From assembly GCF_902859725.1 (NCBI RefSeq), contig NZ_CADIJP010000005.1, forward strand, positions 124,001 through 188,000: a stretch of 64,000 bases of DNA, in the 5' to 3' direction. The translations under genes were made by a program, and so were the position numbers. Positions 23,944 through 35,900 of the stretch are shown in pieces. Source of the stretch: Achromobacter mucicolens (GTDB lineage Bacteria > Pseudomonadota > Gammaproteobacteria > Burkholderiales > Burkholderiaceae_B). The notes beneath the pieces were generated by a model, which ran no database searches, had not been told where the DNA came from, and worked only from the letters and a program-made list of their open reading frames with translations. The number at the start of each line of letters is the position of its first letter. The first letter of the stretch is position 1.

Positions 23944-26900
23944 ATGACCTCTGGCCACCGGCATGGCTATACCCACGTTCCCCTACACCTGAATTACGTC
24001 TGGCGCGTCCTCGCGATGCTGCTATTGCCCGTGCCGGCCGCCCTAGCCTGCACGACGACCGGCACGTCGATCATCTGCAACGACGCGTACACCCTGCTCA
24101 ATCCGAACACGGTCAACAGCAGCGCCAACGATGTCTCAGTGCTGGTCACGCCAGCCGGACAATCCACGGGACCCACGCTAGGCCTCCCCGGTTCGGCGGC
24201 CGTCAAGCTGACGGGGCGCAATACGACGCTGACCAATCAGGGCCTCATTGACCCCACCCTGTCGCTGCTTGCCCTGGGAACCTCGGGCGCAATCATGGGC
24301 AATGCGACCAACGCAGGCACGGTGCGCGTGAACAACAGTGGCACGTTGTATGGCGCGGGGCTGTCGGTGCTGGGCCTGCAGGTCCTGAGCACGCTGGACG
24401 GAACCGCCCTCGCCTTGCGCAGCAATGCCACCGGCACCATCAACATCGACAACTCGGGCACCATCGGCCTGAAGCCGGGGCTGCTTTCCGTCTCGCTGTT
24501 GAACGCCAGTCCCGTGATTGCCGCCTATGGCGGCGCGCCGGTCACCGTGAACAATGCGGCTGGCGGCGTCATCAATGGCCGCGTGGGACTGGGCCGATCG
24601 GTCACCGGCAACAGCTTCGTCAATGCGGGCACGATCAACGGCAGCGTGAGCATGGGGCAGAACAGCACCAACACGTTCACCGCCGTGACGGGATCGGCCA
24701 TCTCGGCGGGCGGCGCGGACGTGGGGGTGGACCTGTCTGTGGCGGGCCTGGACGCGAGCATAGCGCTAGGCTTTGCCCGGGGCGGCACCGTGGACGGCGG
24801 TGCGAACGGCAACAACACGCTGGTGCTGCAGAATCCGGAGGTGTCCGGCACCGGCGGGACAGGCACCGCAAGCTCGGCGGTGTACCGCAACTTCAATAAC
24901 CTGCGCGTGAACGGCGGCACCTGGACCATTAACGGGCCGCTAGTCAGCAGCCAGACGACGTTGAATGGCGGTCTGGTGAACTTTGACAGCAGCAATGCTT
25001 TCGGCGCGGGAACATTGACCGGCAATGGCGGTGCAATAACGGCGGCCACTGCGGGGCTTTCGCTGGCCAATGCCGTCCAGATCAATGCGGGCGGACTGAG
25101 CGTTCAAGGCGCGAACAACGTGACGCTTGCGGGCGCCATCTCAGGCGCCGGCACGCTGGACAAGGCCGGCACGGGCGTCCTGACGCTCAATGGCGTAAAC
25201 ACGCACCTGGGCGGCGTGCGGTTAGGCGGCGGCAGCCTGGCGCTTGGCGGCAACAGCGCATTGGGACTGGGTGACCTGGTCGTGTATGGCGCCTCGTCGC
25301 TGCAGCCCGGCAGCGCCACGAACCTAAACAACAACATCGTTCTCAATGCCGATCTTGCCCTGGCCAACGTCTCGGCGCTCACGCTGTCCGGCGCGCTGTC
25401 GGGCGCATCGGCGCTGGTCAAGAACGGCGCTGGCATCCTGACGCTGAACGGCACGAATTCGCATGGCTCGACGCGCATCAATGCCGGTGGCCTGGTGGTG
25501 GGCAACAATGCCGCGCTTGGTGCGGGACCGCTCACCGTCAGCGGCGCATCGACCCTTGCGTCGTCGGCTAGCGTTGCGCTGCAGAACGCGATCGTGCTGA
25601 ACAGCGCGCTGACCCTAAATGGCACCGAAACGCTGACATTGAACGGGCCGATCAGCGCGGCCGGATCGCTGGTCAAGACCGGTTCGGGCGTGCTGAATCT
25701 GAACGGCGCCAACACCTATACCGGCGGCACCACGCTGGCGGGCGGCACCGTGAATGTGGGCGCAGCCGGGGCGCTGGGCACCGGCGCGGTCACTGTCAGC
25801 GGCGCAACCACCCTTGCCGGTTCAGGCGTGGCGCTGGGCAACAACTTCGCGTTGGGCAATGCGCTGACCGTGGGCGGCGCCGGCAATCTCACGCTCAACG
25901 GCACGGTGTCCGGCGCGGGCGGCACGCTGGTGAAGACGGGGACCGGCGTGCTCACGCTGAATGCCACGAACAGCTTCGGCGGCGGCACGCTCGCCGCGGG
26001 GACAGTCGTTGCGGGCGCCAACAACGCGCTGGGGACCGGCGTGATCAACGTGACGGGCGCGACGACGGTGGACAGCGCATCGCCTGTCAGCCTGGGCAAC
26101 CAGTTCGTGCTGGGCGACCGGCTCACCATCGGCGGCAGTCAGGCGCTGACGCTGGGCGGCGCGCTGTCGGGCGGCGGCACGCTGGTCAAGAACGGCAACG
26201 CCGACCTGACGCTGTCGGCAGCCAACGTGCACACTGGCGGCGTCCTGCTCAACGCGGGCCAACTGACGCTCACGAACGCGCAAGGCCTGGGCACCGGCCT
26301 TCTGGACGTCCAAGGGCCGGCGACGCTGGCCGCGAGCAACCTGACCGTGTCCAACGACGTGCGCCTGGGCAACACGCTGGGCATCGCCACCGACGGACAG
26401 GCGGTGAGCCTGACGGGCAACATTTCCGGCGCCGGCGCCATCGCCTTGAACGATGCAGGCACGTTGACACTGGCCGGCACCAACACGCATGGCGGTGGCG
26501 TCCTGCTGAACGCGGGCACGGTAATTGCCGCGAGCGATACCGCGTTGGGCAGCGGCACACTGGCTGTGGGCGGCAATGCCGCGCTACAAAGCTCGGAGGC
26601 GCGCAGCTTCGTCAACAACGTCGCGTTGACGGGCAACCTGACCGTCAACGGCGCGAGCGATATCGGACTGGCCGGCGCGATCACGGGCCCCGGCCGCCTG
26701 GTGATGGACGGCTCGGGCACACTGACGCTTACGGGCGCCAACACCCACGCCGGCACGACCATCACAAGCGGAACGGTCCAAGCCGGCGCCGGCAGCCTGG
26801 GTGCGAGCGTGCTGAACGATTCCAAGCTCCTGATTGCCCAGGGCGTGGATGGCGCCTATGGCGGCGCGATCAGCGGGTCGGGCAGCGTCGATGTCGCGGC

Positions 26901-29900
26901 AGGCGGACAGACGCTGGTGCTCAGCGGCGCCAACACCTTCACCGGTGGGCTGAACCTGCTGTCCGGCACGGTCGAAACGCGCGGCGGACAGGCCCTGGCT
27001 GACAGCCTTGCCGTGAATCTGAACGGCGGCACCGTGCTGCGGCTGGCAGACAGCGAAACGTTCGGCTCGCTCGCGGGCACGGGACGGCTGGACCTCGGCG
27101 CGGGCGCGACAGTGCATTTGGGCCAGGACAACGGAGATTCGATCTTCGATGGCGCGCTGTCCGGCGCGGGCAACGTCGTCAAAAGCGGCACCGGCACATT
27201 GACGCTGGCCGGCACCAGCACGCAAAGCGGCGCGTTCGATGTGGCGGCGGGCGCATTGAACGTGAACGGCAGTCTGGCCAGTTCGCAGGTGAACGTGGGC
27301 GCAGGCGCCACGCTTGCCGGCTCGGGCGTTCTTGGCGGTTTGACGACGGTCGCATCGGGCGGCGCGCTGTCGGCCACGTCCGGCCAGACCCTGACGCTGG
27401 GCGGACTGACGCTGAATCAGGGCTCGCAATTCAACGTGGCGCTGGGCGCGCCGCCGGCCACGCCGCAAACGCTGGTGCAGGTCAACGGCAACCTGACGCT
27501 GGACGGCGACCTGAACGTCACCGACAAGGGCGGCTTCGGCGAAGGCGTCTACCGGTTGATCACCTACACCGGTCAGCTCACGGACAACGGGCTCGCGCTC
27601 GGCTCCCTGCCCCCGGGCACGGTGCCGTCAAACCTGCAGATCCAGACCGCCGTGAACCAGCAGGTGAACCTGGTGGTTCAGACCAGCGACAGCAGCGTGC
27701 AGTTCTGGAACGGCCCCAAGCAGCTTGCGGATGGCACGTTGGCGGGCGGCGCGGGCACGTGGCAGGCGGGCTCGACAAACTGGACCAATCAGGCGGGACT
27801 TCTGAGCCAGACCTGGGCCGGTAATTACGCCATCTTTGGCGGCACCTCGGGCGGCGTCGTCACCGTGGCCGGCGAGCAGGCCGTCACGGGCATGCAGTTC
27901 TTCACCGATGGGTACACGCTGCGGGACGGCGCGATCCGTCTGGCCGCGGGCCCGAACACGTTCCGCGTCGATCCCTCGCTGACGGGAACGGTGAACAGCG
28001 TCATCCGTGGCGCCGGCACGCTGAACAAGCGCGACCAGGGCACGCTGGTGCTGGGCGGCACGAACGAATACACGGGCGGCACGCAGATCAGCGAAGGCGT
28101 GCTGCAAGTCAGCGCCGACAGCAACCTGGGTGCGGCGGGGACGGCGCTGAACTTTGCCGGCGGCACCTTGCGCGTGACCGGCACGGGCTACTCCGGCACC
28201 ACGCGCGCCATCGATACCGGCGCGGGCGCGGGCTTCGATATTGCCGATGCGGGCAATGTGTTCACGCTGGGCCAGGCGCTTTCGGGCGCAGGCCGCATTA
28301 CCAAGTCGGGCGCGGGCACGCTGGCGCTGGGCGGCGACAACAGCGGCATCGGCGGCGTGACACTGGCGGCTGGCACGATCGCCGCGGGCAGCGACACCGC
28401 GCTGGGCTCGGGCGTGCTGAACGTCACGGGGTCAAGTGCGCTGAACGCGACGGCCGCCGTGACGCTGGCCAACGATGTGGCGATTGCTCCCGGCGCGACG
28501 CTGACCAACCCGGGCACCAACGACCTGACGCTTACCGGCCTGGTGTCGGGCGCGGACGGCGCGCTGGCAAAGGCGGGTCCGGGCACGCTGACGCTGACCG
28601 GCAACAACACCTATGGCGGCGGCACGACCATGACAGGCGGCGCAATCCGCGTCGGCAGCGGCAGCGCGCTCGGCACCGGCGCGCTGAGTGTCGCGGGCAC
28701 GTCCGGCCTGCTGACCGACGGCACGGTGGCGCTGAACAACGCCATCGCGCTGGGCGCGGCCCTGACGACGGGCGGCGCGGGCGATCTGACGCTGAACAAT
28801 ACGATCACGGGCGCGGGCTCGCTCATCAAGGCGGGCGCGGGAACGCTTACGCTGAACGGCGTGAACTCGCACGCCGCGACCAGGCTGGACAGCGGCCGTC
28901 TGGTGCTGGGCAACGACGCCGCGCTGGGCACGGGTCCGTTGGCCGTCACGGCCGACGCGGCGCTGGACAGCACGGCCGGCCTGACACTCGGCAACGCCAT
29001 CAACGTCGGCGCTGGCGCGGATCTGACGCTGGCGCAATCGCAGGACGCGACGCTGCTCGGCACCGTCGGTGGCGACGGCGGCCTGATTGCCGCGGGCGCG
29101 GGCACGACGCTGACCCTGGCCGGCGCCAACGCGTACGCCGGCGGCACGCAGTTGAACGGCGGCAACGTGCGCGTTGGACAGGACGGCTCGCTCGGCACGG
29201 GCGCCTTGCTCGTCAATGCAGACGCCACCCTGTCCGGCGTGACGGGCGGCCCGGCGCTCAATCTCATCAACGACACCACGCTGGCCGCGGCATTGACCGT
29301 GACCGGCGACCGCGACATCAACCTGAACGGGCTGATCGACGGCGCAGGTTCGCTGACGAAGTCGGGCGCCTCGACGCTGACGCTGGCCAGCGCGAACACG
29401 TACGCCGGCGGCACGACGCTCACGGCCGGGGCCCTCCGGCTGGGCGATAACGCGGCGCTCGGCACCGGAGACCTGACGGTGAGCGGCGCGGCAACGCTTG
29501 GATCAAGCCAGGCCGTGGCGCTGGCCAACAACGTGGTCCTGGGCCAGGCGTTGAACCTGGACACGACCAATGGATTGCGCTTTGACGGCGAGATTTCCGG
29601 GGCTGGCGGCTTGGCCGCGGCCGGGGCAGGCGCGCTGACGCTGGCCGGCGCCAACACCTACGCGGGCGGAACGCGGATCGACGGCGGCGCGCTGCAGGTG
29701 GGCAGCGATACGTCGCTGGGCAGCGGTGCGTTGACAGTGGGCGGCGCGGCCACGCTGCAGGCGCTCACCACGCCGGTGACGCTGGCCAACGCCGTCGCGC
29801 TGGACGGCGGCCCGCTCGACGTCTCGGGCGCGCAGGACATCACGCTGACGGGCACCGTGTCCGGCACGGGCGGTCTGAGCAAGCTGGGCGCGAACACGTT

Positions 29901-32900
29901 GACGTTGACGGGCGGCAACACCTACGAGGGCGGGACGGCGCTGGCGCAGGGTCTCATCGTGGCGGGATCGGATCAGGCGCTGGGCACGGGCGCCCTCACC
30001 GTCTCGGGCGATGCCGCGCTTGACGCCGCGACGGCCACGACGCTGCGCAATCAGATTTCGCTGACCGGCGGCGACCTGACCGTAAACGGCAGCCAGGACC
30101 TTACTCTGACCGGCGCCATCACCGGCGGCAACGCCCTTATCAAGAATGGCGGCGCGACACTGACGCTTTCGGGCGATAACGATTACGCCGGCACCACGAC
30201 GCTGTCGGCCGGCACGTTGGTCGCAGGCAGCAGCACGGCGCTCGGCACCGGCGCGCTGGACGTGACCGGCACCGCAACGCTGTCGGCGGCCGATGGTGTG
30301 ACCCTGGCCAACGCGATCGCGCTCGGCGACACGCTGACCGTGGACGGCGCGGGCAACTGGGCGCTCGGCGGCGACATCACCGGCAACGGGGCACTGGTCA
30401 AGACCGGCACGGGCACGCTGACGCTGGCCGGTAGCAACGGCTACGCGGGCGGCACGCAGCTCCAGGCCGGCGCGATCACGGGCGACACGGACAGCCTCTC
30501 GGGTCCGGTCGCCGCGAGCGCGGGCACCACCCTCACCTTCGATCAGGCCGCTGCCGGCACCTATGCCGGCGCGCTGAGCGGCGCGGGCAGCCTGGAAAAA
30601 GCGGGCGTGGGCACGCTGACCCTTGCCGGCAGCAACGCGCTGACCGGCGGCGTGGGCATTGCGCAGGGCACGCTGGTCACGCAGGGCAACAACCTGCTCG
30701 AATCGGCTTCCAGCGTACGCATCGACAACGGCGCCACACTGCAACTGGGCGGCTCCGAGTTCATTGCGGCCCTGTCCGGGGCGGGCAGATTGCAGGTGGA
30801 CGGCAGCCTGGGACTTGGCGGCCCGGCGGACAGCGTCTTCGGCGGCGACCTCGCCGGCGCAGGCATCATCGCCAAGACCGGCCCCGGCGCATTGGCGTTG
30901 AACGGCGCCAGCAGTCATTCCGGCGTCTTCAACATCAACGATGGCACGGTGAACCTAGGCGGCACGCTGGCCAGCAACACGGTCAACGTCAATGGCCCGG
31001 CGGCCATCCTGGCCGGCACCGGCACGGCCGATGGCAACGTCAATGTGAACAACGGCGGGTCGATCGCGGTGACGTCGGCCTCGCCGGGCGCGCTGACGCT
31101 GGGATCGTTGACGCTGGACAGCGCGTCGTCCATCGACGCACAACTAGGCGCGCCGAACGCCGGCGGCCTCATCAACGTGCACGGCAACGTCGACCTGAAC
31201 GGTACGCTGAACATCGACGGCACGCCTGACTTTGGTGTCGGCGTGTACCGCGTCATTGCCTATTCGGGCGCGGCGACCTCGCTGAACCTGGCGCTGGGTA
31301 CCCTGCCGCCGGGTGTCATCACGCTGCAGACCAACGTGGCCGGGCAGGTGAACGTGCTGAACGAAAGCCAGGCCGGCGATATCCAGTTCTGGCAAGGCGG
31401 GACCGGCACCTGGGACTCGGCCACGCAGAGCTGGGCCGACGTCAACGGCACGCCCGGCACGTGGAACAGCCGCTATGGCGTGTTCGAGGGCACAGCCGGC
31501 ACCGTCACGCTGGCCGGCACGCAAGGCTTCCAGGGACTGCAGTTCGCGACCGACGGCTACACGCTGACCGGCGGCGCGCTGAACGCGCTGCCCGATGCCA
31601 GCGGCGTAGCCACCCTGCGCGTCGAACCGTCGGCGACGGCGACGCTGGACACGACCCTGCAAGGCACGGCCACCATCGCCAAGCGCGATGGCGGCACGCT
31701 CGTCTTTACCCAGGCCAACACCTATGTCGGCGACACGCGGCTTGAAGGCGGCGTGCTGGAGATCAGCGCGGACAACCAGTTGGGCAACGCGGCCAATCGC
31801 GTGGTGTTCGACGGCGGCACGCTGCGCTATGCGAATGCCGCGCCGGGCACGACCGCCCGCGAGCTTACGCTGGAAGGCGCAGGCGCCATCGATGTGACGC
31901 AAGGCGCGTACACCGCGTCCGGCACGATATCGGGCGCGGACCCCACGGCCACGCTGACCAAGACGGGCGCGGGCACGCTGGTGCTTGCGGGCGCCAACAC
32001 CTATACGGGCGGCACACTGCTGCAGGAAGGCGAGATCAAGGTCGGCTCGAATACGGCGCTCGGCACGGGCCTTTTCACGACGGCCGATGGCACCACCTTG
32101 TCCAACGACGTCGCGGTTGCCCTGGCAAACGATATGAACCTGCTGGGCGGCGTCACGGTGGCGAACGGCGCGGACATGGCGCTGTCCGGCGACGTTTCGG
32201 GCGCGGGCGGCATCATCAAGACCGGCCCCGGCACGCTGACGCTGGCGGGCGCGAATGCCTATGAGGGCGGCACGCAGCTGAATGGCGGGCAGATCACCGT
32301 GGGCAGCCCGAGCGCCCTGGGGACCGGCACGCTGACCGCGGCCGACGGCACGGCACTGGACGCATCTGCAGCCGTGACCCTGGCCAACGACGTGCAACTG
32401 AATGGCGCGCTGACGTTGCCGGGCAGCGCGGCGCTCACGCTGGACGGCGACATCGCCGGGCCCGGAAGCCTGGTCAAGAACGGGACGGACACGCTGGCGC
32501 TGAACGGCGCGAACAGCTTCCAGGGCGGCGTGGCGCTCAACGGCGGCACGCTTGCATGGGGCAGCGACACCGCGCTGGGCGTGGGGCGGCTGACGACGGC
32601 CGATGGCACGACGCTTTCCGCCAGCGTACCGGTCAATGCCGCCAACGCGATCACGCTGGCCGGCAGCACGACGCTCACCGGCGCCGACATTGGTCTGTCC
32701 GGGGACATCGACGGCGCGGGCGGCCTGGTGAAGAATGGCGCGGGCCTGTTGACCCTGTCGGGCAACAACAGCTACCAGGGCGGCACGCAGCTCAACGCCG
32801 GCACGCTTGCCATCGGCAGCGGCACGGCATTGGGCACGGGCGTCCTGACGGCGGCGGCCGGCACCACGCTGCTGGGTCAAGGCGTGTCGCTGACCAACGA

Positions 32901-35900
32901 CGTGCAGCTCCAAGGCCCGGTCACGGTGGGCGGCGCGGCCGATCTGGCGCTGAACGGCGTCGTGTCGGGTACGGGTCCGCTGACCAAGGACGGCACGTCG
33001 ACGCTGACCCTGGGCAACGCCAACACCTACGACGGTGGCACGGTGCTGGCCGGCGGGACGATCATCGCGGGCAACAATGCCGCGTTGGGCACTGGCGGCC
33101 TGACCGTTGCGGGCCCCGGCACGCTGCAGGCCGGCGCGCCGGGCATCGCGCTGGGCAACGACATCGGGCTGGGCGCGCCCCTGACAGTGTCGGGTCCCAA
33201 CGACCTGACGCTGGCCGGCAACCTCACCGGCACGGGCAGTCTCGTCAAGACGGACGGCTCGACGCTGACGCTGACGGGTCAGAACCAGTACACGGGCGGC
33301 ACGACGCTCGCGGGCGGCACGCTGGTCGGCGACACCAGCAGCCTTACCGGCAACATCACCACCTCGACCGGCACGTCCGTGGTGTTCAACCAGCCTCCGG
33401 GCAGCGGCACATACGCCGGCGCCATCACTGGCGGCGGCGGACTGGTCAAGGACGGCGCGGGCACGGTCACGCTGACCGGACCCAACGCCTACACGGGCGG
33501 CACGGTCATCAACGCCGGCACGCTGGCCGGCAACGCCACCAGCCTGCAGGGCAACATCACCGTGGTGGACGGCAGCGCCATCGTGTTCAACCAGAATGGC
33601 ACAGACGGCACCTATGCCGGCAACATCAACACCACCGGCAACAACACGGGCACGCTGACCAAGGACGGCGACGCGTCGCTGACCCTGACCGGCAACAACA
33701 ACGTCGGCGGCGGCACCACCGTCAACAACGGCACGCTGCTGGTCGACGGCACGCTGACCGGCGGCGCCGTGACGATCAATCCGGGTGGCAATTTGGGCGG
33801 TTCGGGTTCGGTGGCCGCTGACGTGGAACTGGAGGACAACGCGCGTCTGGTGGCGGGCACCCCCGGCAATCCGATCTCGTTTGCGCGCAGCCTGGCGCTG
33901 TCCAACGGCACGCAACTCGACTTCACGCTGGGCACGCCCAACTCCGCGACGACCGCGGTGACGGTGGCGCAGAACCTGCGGCTCGATGGCGTGCTGAACA
34001 TCACGGATGGCGGAAACCTGGGCACGGGCGTCTACCGCCTGTTCGCCTACGGCGGCACGTTGACCGACAACGGTGTGCAGTTCGGCGCCCTGCCCGCCAG
34101 CCTGAGCACTGCCGACCTCACGCTGCAGAACCAGCCCAACCAGATCAATCTGGTGCTGCAGACGCAGCCGGGCGAAATCCAGTTCTGGAACGGCGCGAAG
34201 ACCACGCCCGACGGCATCATCGCGGGCGGCGCGGGCACCTGGAACGCCACGGCCACCAACTGGACGGACACGGCGGGCACCAGCGCCGACCCGTGGAACG
34301 GCAAGTACGCGGCGTTCTCCGGTGCAGCGGGCACTGTCACGATCGACGGCACGCAGAACGTGACCGGCCTGCAGTTCCTGACCGACGGCTACACGCTGGA
34401 AGCCGGCACGGCCGGCGCCATCGCAATCGCCCAGGCGCAGACGCCGGTGCGCGTGGAGAACGGCGCCACCGCCACGATAGCCGCGCCCATCACCGGCGCG
34501 GGCGGGATCGAGAAGCTGAACGGCGGCACACTGGTGCTTGGCGGCGTCAACACCTACACCGGCAACACCGCCATCCGCAGCGGCGTGCTGCAAGTCAGCG
34601 CCGACAACCAGTTGGGCAACGGCGGCGCGGTGTCCATCGATGGCGGCACGCTGCGCATCGCGGACGCGGCCTTCGACACGACCGCACGCAACGTCTCGCT
34701 GGATGGCGCGGGCGGCGGCATCGATGTCATCGATGCCGGCCAGACCTTCACACTGAACCAGCCGATCAACGGCACGGGCGCGCTTGCCAAGCTGGGCGAC
34801 GGCACGCTGGTGCTGAACGGCGCCAACGGCTACACCGGCGGCACCGTGATTGCCGGGGGCACACTGGAAGGCAACGGCGCCAGCATCGCCGGCGCGGTCA
34901 GCACGGCGGCCGGGACCACGCTGCGCGTGAACCAGGCGGCAGACGGCGTGCTGGCGGGCCCCGTCAGCGGCGAGGGTCAGCTAGTGAAGGAAGGCGCCGG
35001 CACGCTGACGCTGACAGGCGTGTCCACCTACAGCGGCGGCACGCAGGTCAACGCCGGCACGCTGATCGGCGACGCGTCCAGCCTGCAAGGCGTCATCGCC
35101 AACAACGCGGCGCTCGTCTTCAATCAGGGTACGTACGGCGTGTTCAACGGCACGCTGTTGGGCGCGGGCAGCCTCGTCAAGCAAGGCGGCGGCACGCTGG
35201 TCATCGACGGCGACCACAGCTACACCGGCGACGCCACCATTGCGGCGGGCACCGTGCTGCTTGGCAGCGCACAGACGCCCGCCTCGCTGCCCGCGTCGGT
35301 GCAAGTCAATCCGGGCGCCACGCTGGCCGGCAACGGCACGATCGCCGGGCTGAGCAACGCGGGTACGGTCCTAAGCTCGCCCGCAGCGGGCGGCGGGTTG
35401 AAGGTCAGCGACGACTTCAGCAACGCCGCTGGCGCGACGCTCGCCGTCAACGTGGGTCCGGCCGGTGCGACCAATCTGCACGTGGCCGGCACCGCCACGC
35501 TGAACGGGGCGTTGCAGGTGACCAACAACACCCCGATCACCCAGGAAAGTGCCTACACGGTGCTGACGGCGGACCAGGGCGTGCAAGGCACCTTCGCCTC
35601 GGCCTCCCTGCCCCAGCTCGCGTTCCTGGATGGCGCAGTGGTCTACGACCCCAACAACGTCACCGTGACGTTCGAGCGCAACGACACCGGCTTCGAGTCG
35701 GTCACGGACACGCCGAACCAGAGCGCCGTGGCGCAAGCGCTGGAGCAGATCAACCCCGGTTCCCCGCTCTACTCGGCGATCCTGGGGTTGAGCGAGGGCG
35801 AGGCGCCCGAGGCCTTCAAGCAGTTGTCGGGCGACAGCCACGCCTCGTTGTCATCGGCGATTGTGCGCAGTTCGGAATCGGTGCGGACGCTGCCCCTGAA

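Noticed and set aside
31144-34593. 1,149-codon open frame on the minus strand inside the autotransporter gene
   Set aside because: It is Arg/Gly/Ala-rich, has no family likeness, and arises from the repeated GC-rich codon pattern of the opposite strand; several other long antisense frames across the repeats are alike.
25150-35310. Regularly spaced repeats suggesting a CRISPR-like array
   Set aside because: They are in-frame coding repeats of diverged sequence inside one protein; no identical 25-40 base repeats with unique spacers and no cas genes.
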